From Parabacteroides distasonis (GTDB lineage Bacteria; Bacteroidota; Bacteroidia; Bacteroidales; Tannerellaceae), in NCBI GenBank assembly GCA_021531775.1, contig JAFBIU010000002.1, positions 154,988 to 218,987 on the forward strand: a stretch of 64,000 nucleotides of DNA, given 5' to 3'. Of this stretch, positions 1 to 8,181 are shown piece after piece. The notes below the pieces were generated by a model that did no database searches, was not told the DNA's origin, and saw nothing but the letters and a program-made list of their open reading frames with translations. The position numbers and the translations under genes were made by a program. Position 1 is the stretch's first letter. Every line of letters begins with the position of its first letter.

Positions 1-2239
1 GGCGTTCCAAATCAGGCAACTGACGACGGTCCATCACACCCGAACGAATCACATAGATGGTCAAATCGGCAACTCGATTGACAATGGCCGCATCAGCTAC
101 CAACTGTGCAGGCACATTGTCCAAAATGACATAATCATATTGCTTCCGCAACTCTGCAATCAAAGTATCAAAACGCTCGCTCAACAACAATTCAGCTGGA
201 TTGGGCGGGACAGGACCCGCGGGAATCAGGTCCAAACGCTCTTCGACCGCTTTGGACACGATAATATCTGCGATATTCTCGGTCTTACCCGATAAATAGT
301 GAGTCAGACCGAGGCGGGAAACATTGGCCGTTTGGGTCTCCGTAAGGGTTCCCTTACGGATATCCACATCCAACAAAATCACTTTTTTGTTCGTCAAGGC
401 GAGGCTCACTGCCAAATTAGTCGAAACAAAGGTTTTACCAGCTCCCGGATTGGTCGATGTAAACATCACCACCTGCATATCCTTGGATTTCACCCGCATA
501 AACTCCATGTTGGTGCGAATGATACGGAAAGCCTCTGATACCGAGTCACGGCTGTGTTCCTTGACGACAATGGCCTGTTTATCCTTTTTGTCCTTTAACG
601 GAATCTCCCCTAAGAAGGGAATCGAGACAACGCCCTCCACCTCTTTGCGAGAATGCACCTTCGTGTCGTTCGTAACAATCAGCCAAATAATACCGGCGGG
701 AATGGCACAACCCACCACTAAAGCCGCCAAGAGAATCATCATCGATTTCGGAGCAACCGGACTAGGACTGCCTGAAGCCGGATCGATAATGCGGGCATTA
801 CTCTCCGTAATCGCCTGTGTCAAGGCATTCTCCTCGCGCTTGTTCAGCAAATAGAGGTACAGCTCCTCCTTGATCTTCTGCTGACGCTCAACCGACAACA
901 CATATTTTTGCTGGGTCGGTACGGCTGAAATGCGGGCACTGGTCTGTTGCTCTTGCGCCCGTACATTCTTTAATTTGATGTCCAAACCGACGATCAAGTT
1001 ATCAATGGAACGGATGATCGTCTGCTTCATTGCATTCAAGGAGTTGTTCAAATCCTGCACAACCGGGTTTTTTTCACTACTGTTGCTGATCAACTTGTCA
1101 CGCTTCAACAACATGTTGTTGTATTCGGTAATCTGCGACTCCACATTGATATCTGAAATACCCGTATTGGCTGGAATCAGATCCTGACTCTTACGCGGAT
1201 CCTGCAAATAGTCGCGGATATACTTAGCCAAACTTTGTTGGTTTTCCAAGCTCAACCCCTCCTGTCGATACTGGCTGGTATTCTGCAGATACATACCCGT
1301 TTCAGAGGTAATATCCGTCAATTGATGTTCACGCTTATACTCTTCAATATTGGCGTCCACATTGCCCAACTCCTTTTCGATGATGATCAAACGCTCGTTG
1401 ATAAAGTTAGAGGTGTTCACAGCCACCGTGTTCTTGTCATTGATGGCATCCTCATTATAAACGGCAATCAACGTATTGATCACATCCTCCGTACGAGGAA
1501 TCGAGACATCCTGCAACGTCAAGTTGATGATGGTTGCCGTTTTGCTAGCCAAGGCTGCCTGCAAGTTCGTCTGATAGGCCGTAGCCGTGGTTTCCAAATT
1601 GGACTTGCTGACATGAATATCTGTACCGAAATATTCATCTGTATAATATAAAGAAGGAATAACCGCCATCCGACCGATGGGAGTCTGCAAGGTATCGTTC
1701 AAAGCTAACTTGAAGGTTTTGTCACTCACCAATTCGCCCTTCCGATAAAAATCAGCAATCCGAACCTCCTTTTTGGAAACAGGCGTCAAGGTGAATGCAT
1801 ACGATTCCGTCTCTTCTACATCCGGCAGAACAACAGTCACCGGAGACTGTGTATAGAGTTCCACGGTACGTAAACCCTGTTTCACCGTATAACTCATATC
1901 CAAATGCAAACGACGAGCCACCTCAGTCATCAGTCGCTTCGACTTGAAGACCAACACCTCATTATCCACATTCCGTTTCACATTGAACATATTGAGCTCC
2001 TCGAAAGCAGAGGCTTCAGAAAGTCCTCCACCTTTGGAATCATCCTTAATCAAGACCGAAGCTGTACGTGTATAGACCTTGGGTGCCCATGCTAAATAGA
2101 GTACTGCAACCCCTAAACAGAGAATGGTCGAAGCCAAGAACCAATACCAGTTGACCCGTACAATTCGCAACAGGTCACCCAGATTCAGTTCATTCTCCTC
2201 CATCTGTTGAAACCGATTTGTATCCTGTTCTACCATCAT
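1..2239 (-). CDS. Wzc-like polysaccharide co-polymerase / tyrosine autokinase (partial)
   Basis: Inner-membrane chain-length regulator fused to a cytoplasmic BY-kinase. The start is at 2239 (two consecutive ATGs) and the reading frame is open to the left edge, so about 746 residues are visible and the C-terminus, where a Tyr cluster is expected, is missing. A Wzz-type N-terminus comes first, with a hydrophobic segment shortly after it, then a long coiled-coil and GNVR-type periplasmic region. The kinase domain shows a Walker A loop, STNPGAGKT (about nt 430-458), followed by LLDVDIRKG, the Walker A' motif of the family, and VILDNVP as Walker B. It starts 10 nt after the Wza-like lipoprotein gene stops, so the two should be co-transcribed and act together in export of a capsule or exopolysaccharide. 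Family assignment is firm; the polymer is unknown. Confidence 0.93.
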   Translation of the reverse strand, partial: MMVEQDTNRFQQMEENELNLGDLLRIVRVNWYWFLASTILCLGVAVLYLAWAPKVYTRTASVLIKDDSKGGGLSEASAFEELNMFNVKRNVDNEVLVFKSKRLMTEVARRLHLDMSYTVKQGLRTVELYTQSPVTVVLPDVEETESYAFTLTPVSKKEVRIADFYRKGELVSDKTFKLALNDTLQTPIGRMAVIPSLYYTDEYFGTDIHVSKSNLETTATAYQTNLQAALASKTATIINLTLQDVSIPRTEDVINTLIAVYNEDAINDKNTVAVNTSNFINERLIIIEKELGNVDANIEEYKREHQLTDITSETGMYLQNTSQYRQEGLSLENQQSLAKYIRDYLQDPRKSQDLIPANTGISDINVESQITEYNNMLLKRDKLISNSSEKNPVVQDLNNSLNAMKQTIIRSIDNLIVGLDIKLKNVRAQEQQTSARISAVPTQQKYVLSVERQQKIKEELYLYLLNKREENALTQAITESNARIIDPASGSPSPVAPKSMMILLAALVVGCAIPAGIIWLIVTNDTKVHSRKEVEGVVSIPFLGEIPLKDKKDKQAIVVKEHSRDSVSEAFRIIRTNMEFMRVKSKDMQVVMFTSTNPGAGKTFVSTNLAVSLALTNKKVILLDVDIRKGTLTETQTANVSRLGLTHYLSGKTENIADIIVSKAVEERLDLIPAGPVPPNPAELLLSERFDTLIAELRKQYDYVILDNVPAQLVADAAIVNRVADLTIYVIRSGVMDRRQLPDLER

Positions 2240-2249
2240 CTATTCTATA

Positions 2250-3035
2250 TTATTTTGACAATGTCACAATCAAAGAGGTAATGGTTGCCAACACAGAGAT
2301 TGCACTCAACCACACACTGGCTGAATTGTTCTGGTTGATGCCACTCTGAGCCGCCTTCGTCTTATTCGGCTCTACATAAACGATATCATTCTGCTGCAAA
2401 TAGTAACAGGGAGAAGAAAAGATCTCGGATGAACGTAAATCATGGAACAAGATGGTACGTTGGCCATTCTGCTCACGAATCACAGCCACTCGGTCACGAC
2501 GACCATAAATAGTCAAGTCGCCCGCCATACTCAGTGCCTCTAACAACGTGATACGGTCGCCTGAAATGCTAAAACTACCCGGACGAGCCACCTCGCCCAT
2601 CACTGACACCTTGTAGTTCAAAAACTGAACCGTCACGATCGGATCCTTCAACAGATCCTCTTGGATCAGACGCTCTTTTATCATTTCTGTCAACTGCCGA
2701 CGGGACAAGCCTTCGACATGCAATTTACCTAAAATCGGAAAATCGATGTCTCCCTGCGAGTCCACCAAATAGCCCAACACACGTTGCTGACCATAGGCTG
2801 ATCCACCAATCTGATAGCTGACCACGGGTAAGTTCAAAGGTAATGTTAATTCAGGGTCTTTACTATTGACTACAATGGAAAGCAAATCATCCGCATGGAT
2901 AATCACCTCATACTGCTGTTCAATGGGTTGTTGCACCAGAGGCACGACATCTTGCAGATAGACCACCTCTCGGGGTGATTTACAAGCGGTAAATAGAACC
3001 GCCATCGAGACACATAAGAGTTTCAAATAGTTCAT
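2250..3035 (-). CDS. Wza-like polysaccharide export lipoprotein (SLBB)
   Basis: Outer-membrane polysaccharide export protein of the Poly_export/SLBB family, 261 residues from the ATG at 3035. An upstream ATG at 3083 would add 16 residues, but the downstream start places a lipoprotein signal correctly, with lipobox LFTAC and Cys18. A Poly_export domain follows (VIIHADDLLSIVV...DFPILGKLHVEGLS), then one SLBB-type domain (VSVMGEVARPGSFSI...LLEALSMAGD). A hydrophobic C-terminal segment (VWLSAISVLATITSLIVTL) may be a membrane helix in place of the amphipathic barrel helix of E. coli Wza. The Wzc-like kinase gene begins 10 nt downstream. It is expected to form the outer-membrane channel for the polymer. 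Confidence 0.92.
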   Translation of the reverse strand: MNYLKLLCVSMAVLFTACKSPREVVYLQDVVPLVQQPIEQQYEVIIHADDLLSIVVNSKDPELTLPLNLPVVSYQIGGSAYGQQRVLGYLVDSQGDIDFPILGKLHVEGLSRRQLTEMIKERLIQEDLLKDPIVTVQFLNYKVSVMGEVARPGSFSISGDRITLLEALSMAGDLTIYGRRDRVAVIREQNGQRTILFHDLRSSEIFSSPCYYLQQNDIVYVEPNKTKAAQSGINQNNSASVWLSAISVLATITSLIVTLSK

Positions 3036-3095
3036 CCGGTTCAAAATTCTAATTATTCGATTTATTGATTGTTTGTTTAACATGCGTAAACATCT

Positions 3096-3127
3096 GAAGG
3101 GGGTGGAGGCAGTGCTCCCACCCCTTC
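3096..3127 (-). terminator. Stem-loop between lipoprotein and wza-like genes
   Basis: GC-rich inverted repeat (GAAGGGG-type arm at 3096-3108, matching CCCACCCCTTC arm up to 3127) in the gap after the ZU5-like lipoprotein gene. No T-run follows on the minus strand, so this may lower transcription into the wza-like gene or act as an mRNA stabiliser, not a full terminator. Confidence 0.5.
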
Positions 3128-3155
3128 AAATGCTGTCCTTATACTATCAGTAGGA

Positions 3156-4376
3156 TTAACGGCCCATAGCACCACCACTGTGGTCTGTATGATGTTCACC
3201 GTAAACAACCTCTTTACGTACGTTTACACCTACATAAACCTTGATTGACATCGACACATCCACACGCTTACCGCCAATGATTACCGGTACAGAAATGGTA
3301 CGATTCTCTGTCAAAATCTCCGGAGTATAAGTAACGTCGCAGTCACCATCGATATTTGCTTCACCCAGATCGATCGTCTGTGTATTCACACCTGCTTTTG
3401 TACCCATTTGAGAAGCAGCCAAACTCTCGATAGCAGCCTTCAAAGCAGCCTGGTCAGCAGCAGAAGCACCTTCAGCACCTGAAATGGCACCAGCTTCCCA
3501 ACCGCTCTTGCTCTGATAAGAGACATTCTGTTTCTTACCTGTCAAGTTACCCTTGTTAGAAATAGTCGTTGCAGAACCAGCTTCTGTTGCAGAACTACCC
3601 TTCTTCATAGAGCTATTCACTTTAGCAGAGTGGTTAGAGAAGCCTGTCATAGTGATGACATATGCATTGTTTTCTGCATCATAAGCAGCCGGAGCTTCCT
3701 CTTTCCAAGTACCATTCTGCTCTACATAGTGCTTAACGTCTGCAAACTGAACCCCACTCATCTGATTCTTGATCTTAAACTCAATCGGTTTCTCAAACTT
3801 CAAACCGTCAGGAGTACAGTTGATTGTTGACAAAGAAGACATGTCTGTTGAAGCCTCACCAGCGATGTACTCAGTTACAGCAATATCAGTGGCCTCTTTT
3901 ACAGCACCAGCCGGAATTGCTAAAGAGATATTTGTGTTTTTTTCTTCAACAATTTCCTGATCCTCATCCGGATTTACCGTTACAGCCTTGTTGGCAGCAG
4001 ACAATTGCTGATTCAAAGATACAGCAGACTGCGTTTTTGCATCTGAAGCAATCTGAGCAGCTGCAGTCACTGCGATGTAACCCTCTTTCTTGAACTCGAC
4101 ACTGTAGGCACCTTTGCTCTTTACTTGCAATTTATAAGAACCATCAGCACCAGTCGTAGCAGAAACACCTGAAGTTGAAACAGCAACATCAGCCAATGCA
4201 GCAGTACCATCTGTCACAATACCTGTGATATAATAGGCCTCAGCATCCAACGGGTTGGTTACAATCTCAGGTTGAGGTGCCGGTTCGTCATCATCGCTAC
4301 AAGACACCAATCCTACACTTGTGGAAGCGGCCATCATCATAGCCAAAGCTGCCACCCATAACTTGTTTGTTTTCAT
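3156..4376 (-). CDS. ZU5-like surface lipoprotein in the polysaccharide export locus
   Basis: A 406-residue predicted lipoprotein, lipobox LVSC with Cys26 followed by SDDDE, which fits lipoprotein export in Bacteroidetes. Residues about 48-110 look like a carboxypeptidase-regulatory-like beta sandwich (YITGIVTDG...GADGSYKLQV...FKKEGY). Residues about 140-225 look like a ZU5-type domain (ISLAIPAGAVKEATDIAV...CTPDGLKFEKPIEFKI). The remainder is Ala/Ser-rich with no recognised fold, ending in a His-rich tail (YGEHHTDHSGG). It lies between the second YjbH-like gene (39 nt upstream) and the wza-like gene, so a structural role in export or anchoring of the polymer is plausible but unproven. Domain calls are by eye. 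Confidence 0.7.
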   Translation of the reverse strand: MKTNKLWVAALAMMMAASTSVGLVSCSDDDEPAPQPEIVTNPLDAEAYYITGIVTDGTAALADVAVSTSGVSATTGADGSYKLQVKSKGAYSVEFKKEGYIAVTAAAQIASDAKTQSAVSLNQQLSAANKAVTVNPDEDQEIVEEKNTNISLAIPAGAVKEATDIAVTEYIAGEASTDMSSLSTINCTPDGLKFEKPIEFKIKNQMSGVQFADVKHYVEQNGTWKEEAPAAYDAENNAYVITMTGFSNHSAKVNSSMKKGSSATEAGSATTISNKGNLTGKKQNVSYQSKSGWEAGAISGAEGASAADQAALKAAIESLAASQMGTKAGVNTQTIDLGEANIDGDCDVTYTPEILTENRTISVPVIIGGKRVDVSMSIKVYVGVNVRKEVVYGEHHTDHSGGAMGR

Positions 4377-4415
4377 TTTGTTGAATTTTTAATGAATAAT
4401 GTTATTATAGTTACG

Positions 4416-5651
4416 TTATTTTGTTTGTTTCTCTCGTTTTGCCAGACGTATCAAGTTGTCTTGAATATAGTCCGGATTATAATAATGATCACTTCGTCCG
4501 TCATCAGGACGTGCATGATAGAATCGACCTAAGCGACGGGCAGCATACTCATTACCACTCTGCGCTTCATAGCGCATCGGGAAATACTCCGGCAAAGCCA
4601 CCCTGAAAGCTCTACGTTTCATCTGCTTTCGTGGCGACAAAGGTACGCAAAAATGAAATCCACCGTTCACTTCTCCATCTGTAATCATCGCATAAAAGCC
4701 GATACTTACCTCTCCAAAGTGACGTGTACAATCTGCCATTGCCCCCATATCACCAAAAATACAACGTATCGCCCGCACGTCAAAATCCATATTGTAATGA
4801 GGTTCCGTGTAGCGCACCCATGCGGCTCCCGTCACCTGCTTCCATTTCGAAACTTTCCAATCACCATTGTAAAAGGTAGAATAGCCGGTCAAACCACCAT
4901 TCAAGCCAAAACCCCAACGATCATCATCCGTCCGATACTGTAAAGATCCATCCACACCCATCCGATAGTTACTGAAATTTCCCACACTGACCGACGCAAA
5001 AATATTCTTCGGCAAACGCAACTCCTGACGAATGGTCACAGTTCCCGGACGTACATAATCCATCTGTCCTGTCATGTTATTCCAAACAGGCAAAATAACC
5101 TGTCCGGTAAACGTAGCACCTTTCCAGAGTCCGATACGTAACGTTGGTGCCAAATCAAATTGAACGCCATAGATCTTGTCCATCCATGCATTGGTCAACG
5201 AAAGATAAGGATCCAAAATCAAATCCACTTTACCAGCCATACGATTAACACGCTTGGCACCTTTTAGTTGACGGGCACTGGCATCTGTATGACGACTCAA
5301 TTCAAGCGTTTGCATGACCTCGGACAAAGACAAATCGCCACGACGATAATCATCCATCACATCCTGTCGTAGGCAAACTTCCAACTGTGGGAAACGATCC
5401 TCCTGAACCACCAAATAGATGTCTGAATCCGTTTCACTATTGAGAACTGAACAAATCACCTCATACAGTCCTCGGTAGCTACCCCGATAGACATTATCTT
5501 CCCATGTCAGATAGGTAGCCGATTCTGTGCGAGCAACAGCAACCTCCTCCATTCCCAGATCAACGACACGTCGCTGTAACGAAGTTTGTCCGAACAGGGC
5601 ACTTGTCCACCACAACAGACCAAGGCTATATACTATTTTTCTGAAATTCAT
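4416..5651 (-). CDS. YjbH-like exopolysaccharide protein, C-terminal-type piece
   Basis: A 411-residue exported protein. The start at 5651 gives an ATGA overlap with the previous gene's stop (5648-5650); an in-frame ATG at 5657 is also possible. The signal peptide is hydrophobic and ends near LFGQ. The mid and C-terminal parts alternate aromatic beta strands (FDLAPTLRIGLWKG, GFGLNGGLTGYSTFYNG, VSIGFYAMITDGEVNGGFHF), as expected of an outer-membrane barrel. YjbH/DUF940 proteins of Proteobacteria are about 700 residues; the preceding gene has the N-terminal family motif, and this one fits the remaining length, so the pair may be a two-gene version. Function in EPS secretion is inferred from that family and from the wza/wzc neighbours. 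Confidence 0.6.
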   Translation of the reverse strand: MNFRKIVYSLGLLWWTSALFGQTSLQRRVVDLGMEEVAVARTESATYLTWEDNVYRGSYRGLYEVICSVLNSETDSDIYLVVQEDRFPQLEVCLRQDVMDDYRRGDLSLSEVMQTLELSRHTDASARQLKGAKRVNRMAGKVDLILDPYLSLTNAWMDKIYGVQFDLAPTLRIGLWKGATFTGQVILPVWNNMTGQMDYVRPGTVTIRQELRLPKNIFASVSVGNFSNYRMGVDGSLQYRTDDDRWGFGLNGGLTGYSTFYNGDWKVSKWKQVTGAAWVRYTEPHYNMDFDVRAIRCIFGDMGAMADCTRHFGEVSIGFYAMITDGEVNGGFHFCVPLSPRKQMKRRAFRVALPEYFPMRYEAQSGNEYAARRLGRFYHARPDDGRSDHYYNPDYIQDNLIRLAKREKQTK

Positions 5652-6379
5652 TTCCATAAGCCTATTTCACAACGAATACCCGCCGAAACGGCACTAAAAT
5701 CATAACAAAACACATGCAACGACACATGACGGAACAACCGAGCCACTGCTCCCAAATTCACCGCATCAGAGTCATACTCTGCTATAACGGAAAGTTCCCG
5801 ACAAAATGCGGGCGAATAGGCCAGTCCCCCAAAGACTCCCTTCCGCTCACTGCCTGAACGAAATGGTATATGTCCTCCGACTGTAAAACCGAAGTCGTGA
5901 CCTCCAGGCTGCCAATGCTTGGTTCCTACGGCATAAACAGATGAGAAATATCGATTTCCATGGGAGTCTTTAAACATATTCAATTCATTCGTCGTGAAAG
6001 CATCATTAGAGCCTACCACGATAGAAGGCCACCACTTCCCCTCTTTCAAAGCCCGTAAACGCACGGTAACTGACCGATCCTGTTGCCATGTATTTCCATT
6101 CTTCCATTCTCCACGCAAGAAAGTACAACGATAAGCGACCTCTAAAAAGGGCAAGAATGTAATATTCAAGAAATAATTCCCCGAATTATAGTCCCAATCC
6201 TGAGGCAGGATGGCCTCAGGCAAATAGTTGCCTCCAGCCATAAAAGTTCCATCCGGCTGCATATCGGCAGTAGGAATATTCAAGAGACCCGTAGCCCCCA
6301 TTGAATACTGAGCCTTGGCCCGTTCCGGAAATATTCCCATACCCACCAACAACAATATGAACAACCAAATTCTATTCAT
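5648..6379 (-). CDS. YjbH-like exopolysaccharide protein, N-terminal-type piece
   Basis: A 243-residue exported protein with a signal peptide ending near ERAKAQ. The mature N-terminus, MGATGLLNIPTADMQPDGTF, matches the opening motif of the YjbH/DUF940 family (GLxxxPxAxMxPDGT). The rest is beta-rich (FLNITFLPFLEVAYRCTF, FGFTVGGHIPFRSGS), in keeping with a small outer-membrane barrel. It is the first gene of the visible export locus, and its stop overlaps the start of the second YjbH-like gene by 4 nt. A -7 box TATCTTTG on the minus strand (6421-6428) sits about 42 bp upstream, so the operon promoter is probably here. Confidence 0.75.
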   Translation of the reverse strand: MNRIWLFILLLVGMGIFPERAKAQYSMGATGLLNIPTADMQPDGTFMAGGNYLPEAILPQDWDYNSGNYFLNITFLPFLEVAYRCTFLRGEWKNGNTWQQDRSVTVRLRALKEGKWWPSIVVGSNDAFTTNELNMFKDSHGNRYFSSVYAVGTKHWQPGGHDFGFTVGGHIPFRSGSERKGVFGGLAYSPAFCRELSVIAEYDSDAVNLGAVARLFRHVSLHVFCYDFSAVSAGIRCEIGLWK

Positions 6380-6420
6380 GTATTATTCTATCAATCTTAG
6401 CGCATTTCGTTTTTATCCTG

Positions 6421-6428
6421 CAAAGATA
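6421..6428 (-). promoter_or_regulatory. -7 element of the polysaccharide export operon
   Basis: TATCTTTG on the minus strand matches the Bacteroidetes TAnnTTTG box and lies 42 bp before the first YjbH-like start codon. No clear TTTG -33 box is visible 19-21 bp upstream, so the call rests on the -7 box and position alone. Confidence 0.45.
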
Positions 6429-6557
6429 GAGATATTATTTGATAATCACGCATAAATCAAAAAAAGTTCCATGAATTATAAAAAAACACACGCACTTTTG
6501 AGGGTCTAATGCAAAAATGCCCATGAACTTCGTGCGTCTGATCCACTCGCGTGACAG

Positions 6558-6675
6558 CGTGACAGCGTGACAGCCTATATATATAACTTTCTATATATGC
6601 AAAACTCGCTTCCTTTAAAGGAAATTAGTTTTCACTCCAGAACTCTTTTATATATATAGCTGTCACGCTGTCACG
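6558..6675. repeat. Long inverted repeat flanked by GTGACAGC tandem copies
   Basis: The arms at 6558-6586 and 6648-6675 are complementary over 28 bp with one single-base indel, each made of two GTGACAGC units joined to a TATATATA run. A further GTGACAGC unit precedes the left arm. The 61-bp centre has no ORF. This can form a large cruciform or hairpin. It lies in the roughly 530-bp gene-free gap between the polysaccharide locus and the Rpn gene. Confidence 0.75.
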
Positions 6676-6697
6676 GGCCGTCACCTTGATGGTCAAA

Positions 6698-6754
6698 TGA
6701 AGATAGCTTCAACGGCCTGTGAAGATAGCTTCGTGGCCTCCTGAAGATAGCTTC
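6698..6754. repeat. Three copies of a palindromic GAAGATAGCTTC unit
   Basis: TGAAGATAGCTTC occurs at 6698-6710, 6720-6732 and 6742-6754, exactly 22 bp apart. Each unit is itself near-palindromic. The rest of the spacer to 6909 is AT-rich, has no ORF, and carries an 11-bp motif AAGTGTTACGC at 6794-6804 whose reverse complement recurs twice at 6890-6911, over the stop codon of the Rpn gene. Confidence 0.7.
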
Positions 6755-6909
6755 GTGACTCTCCGAGGATAGGTAGCTATATTTTTTCAAACTAAGTGTT
6801 ACGCTTCGCTTCGAAACAGATTATCGCATAAAAGAACAATAACACCATAAATTTCAGCAATATACAAAAATTTCAACACAAACTTGAATGCGTAACACTT
6901 GCGTAACAC

Positions 6910-7791
6910 TTACAGCCGTTCGATCTGTTCCTCAGTCAAGCCAGATGCTTGCATAATTGTCTTCACATCAACCCCTAAAGACTTCAAATTTTTGGCCATC
7001 TCCTTCATACCCTCCGAGCGACCCTCTACCCGACCTTCAGCACGACCTTCAGCACGACCTTGACGTAAAGCAGTATCAAGCGAATTCTTCAAATCGCGAT
7101 AAGCTTTGCGACTATCCTCATATTCTCGTAGTTCACGAGGAGTAAAACGAGCGATCTCCGCCTCCTCAAACAGACGGTCGAACACCTTGTCTCGTAATGC
7201 TTTCGGACGGTTACTCAAGGCAGATAGGTTCTTCAAGACATAGAGCCACTTGTCGTAGAGAGTAACCAACTCCTCCTCCGTCTTCTCAAACTTCGCAATC
7301 TCCACATAGATGAAGTCTAATTTCTCGTAGAATACCTTATGCGTGGTGGTATCACAGAGCTTCACATAGTGACAAATGGCATCAGCATCAAAAGCCTCCT
7401 CCTTCATGTCGAAGTTCAGCAAAGCCACTGTATAGACATGATTCAACTTAAAATCCCAATCTGATCCCTTCTCTGCCTGCTCACGGATCGGAAAGGTCGA
7501 ATAAAAGAGGGAGCGATCCTTGAAGAATTCCTGATAGGCATTCTGCATCTCCACAATGAACTTCTCACCATTCTCGCCCTCGCAATAGACATCGAAGATG
7601 GCCTTACGGGCCACATACACATCGCCCAGATGCTCGTTATTCAGATACTTCACATCCTTGATCACCTGTTTGCCGTCAAACAGGCTGTTCAGAAAGCAAA
7701 TCAACAATTCCTTGTTGGGTGCTGTTCCGAAAATACGTTTGAAGCCGAAGTCGGTCAGCAAACTGATGTATCTGTCTTCAATCTGTCTCAT
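6910..7791 (-). CDS. Rpn-family recombination-promoting nuclease / PD-(D/E)XK transposase-like protein
   Basis: A 293-residue protein of the Rpn/PDDEXK_2 family, whose E. coli members are DNA endonucleases that promote RecA-independent recombination. The start (MRQIEDRYISLLTDFGFKRIFG) is typical. The nuclease core has D in AIFDVYCEGENGEKFIVEMQ, giving the D...ExQ form of the PD-(D/E)XK site (about residues 65-85). The C-terminal region carries EGR-type tetrapeptide repeats (GRAEGRAEGRVEGRSEG, about 243-259) and the common family ending LTEEQIERL. It stands alone, with a 0.53-kb spacer downstream and a 0.39-kb spacer upstream. The frame is intact. Whether it is mobile here is not shown: no terminal repeats or target duplication are evident. 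Confidence 0.88.
   Translation of the reverse strand: MRQIEDRYISLLTDFGFKRIFGTAPNKELLICFLNSLFDGKQVIKDVKYLNNEHLGDVYVARKAIFDVYCEGENGEKFIVEMQNAYQEFFKDRSLFYSTFPIREQAEKGSDWDFKLNHVYTVALLNFDMKEEAFDADAICHYVKLCDTTTHKVFYEKLDFIYVEIAKFEKTEEELVTLYDKWLYVLKNLSALSNRPKALRDKVFDRLFEEAEIARFTPRELREYEDSRKAYRDLKNSLDTALRQGRAEGRAEGRVEGRSEGMKEMAKNLKSLGVDVKTIMQASGLTEEQIERL
7031..7061. repeat. 12-bp tandem repeat inside the Rpn gene
   Basis: Two exact copies of CGACCTTCAGCA (7031-7042, 7043-7054) plus a partial third encode the AEGR repeats. The unit length is a multiple of three, so copy-number change would keep the frame. Confidence 0.7.
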
Positions 7792-8181
7792 AAGCCTCTG
7801 TTTTTATTCCGCACTCAAAAATAGCTTCTTCTTTTGAATCGGCCAAATTATCAGCAAACTTTTAATCACACCTCAACGTGATTTCTATTTGTTATCTGTC
7901 GGACAGAAGTCGTCATCATTCCGAATGGCCTCATCTGTTCAGACCCCCAAAAAGCGAAGTCACAGCGAAGGAAGAGCGAAGGAAGAGCGAAGGCACCCGT
8001 CTCTACTGATGACGACCATCAGCCATCACTTATGACGCATAGAAGTTGTAAGTAAAAACAGCGATTTTTATGATTCCATGACCTATTTAATCGAGATTTA
8101 TAACTACATTTGCATCAACACAACAGATGGACCGACAAACAGGCTACCAACTGTTGATATTCAATAAAACGATATGATTCT
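7792..8181. other. Gene-free spacer before feoAB
   Basis: A 390-bp divergent intergenic region. It holds a tandem repeat of period 11 (AGAGCGAAGGA, about 2.7 copies, 7964-7993), a small dyad CTGATG/CATCAG at 8006-8022, and a -7-like box TACATTTG at 8105-8112, 70 bp before the feoAB start, without a convincing -33 partner. No ORF or RNA gene is visible. Confidence 0.55.

Noticed and set aside
6551..6574. Tandem GTGACAGC units as a possible CRISPR array
   Set aside because: Units are 8 bp, directly adjacent, without spacers, and no cas genes are nearby.
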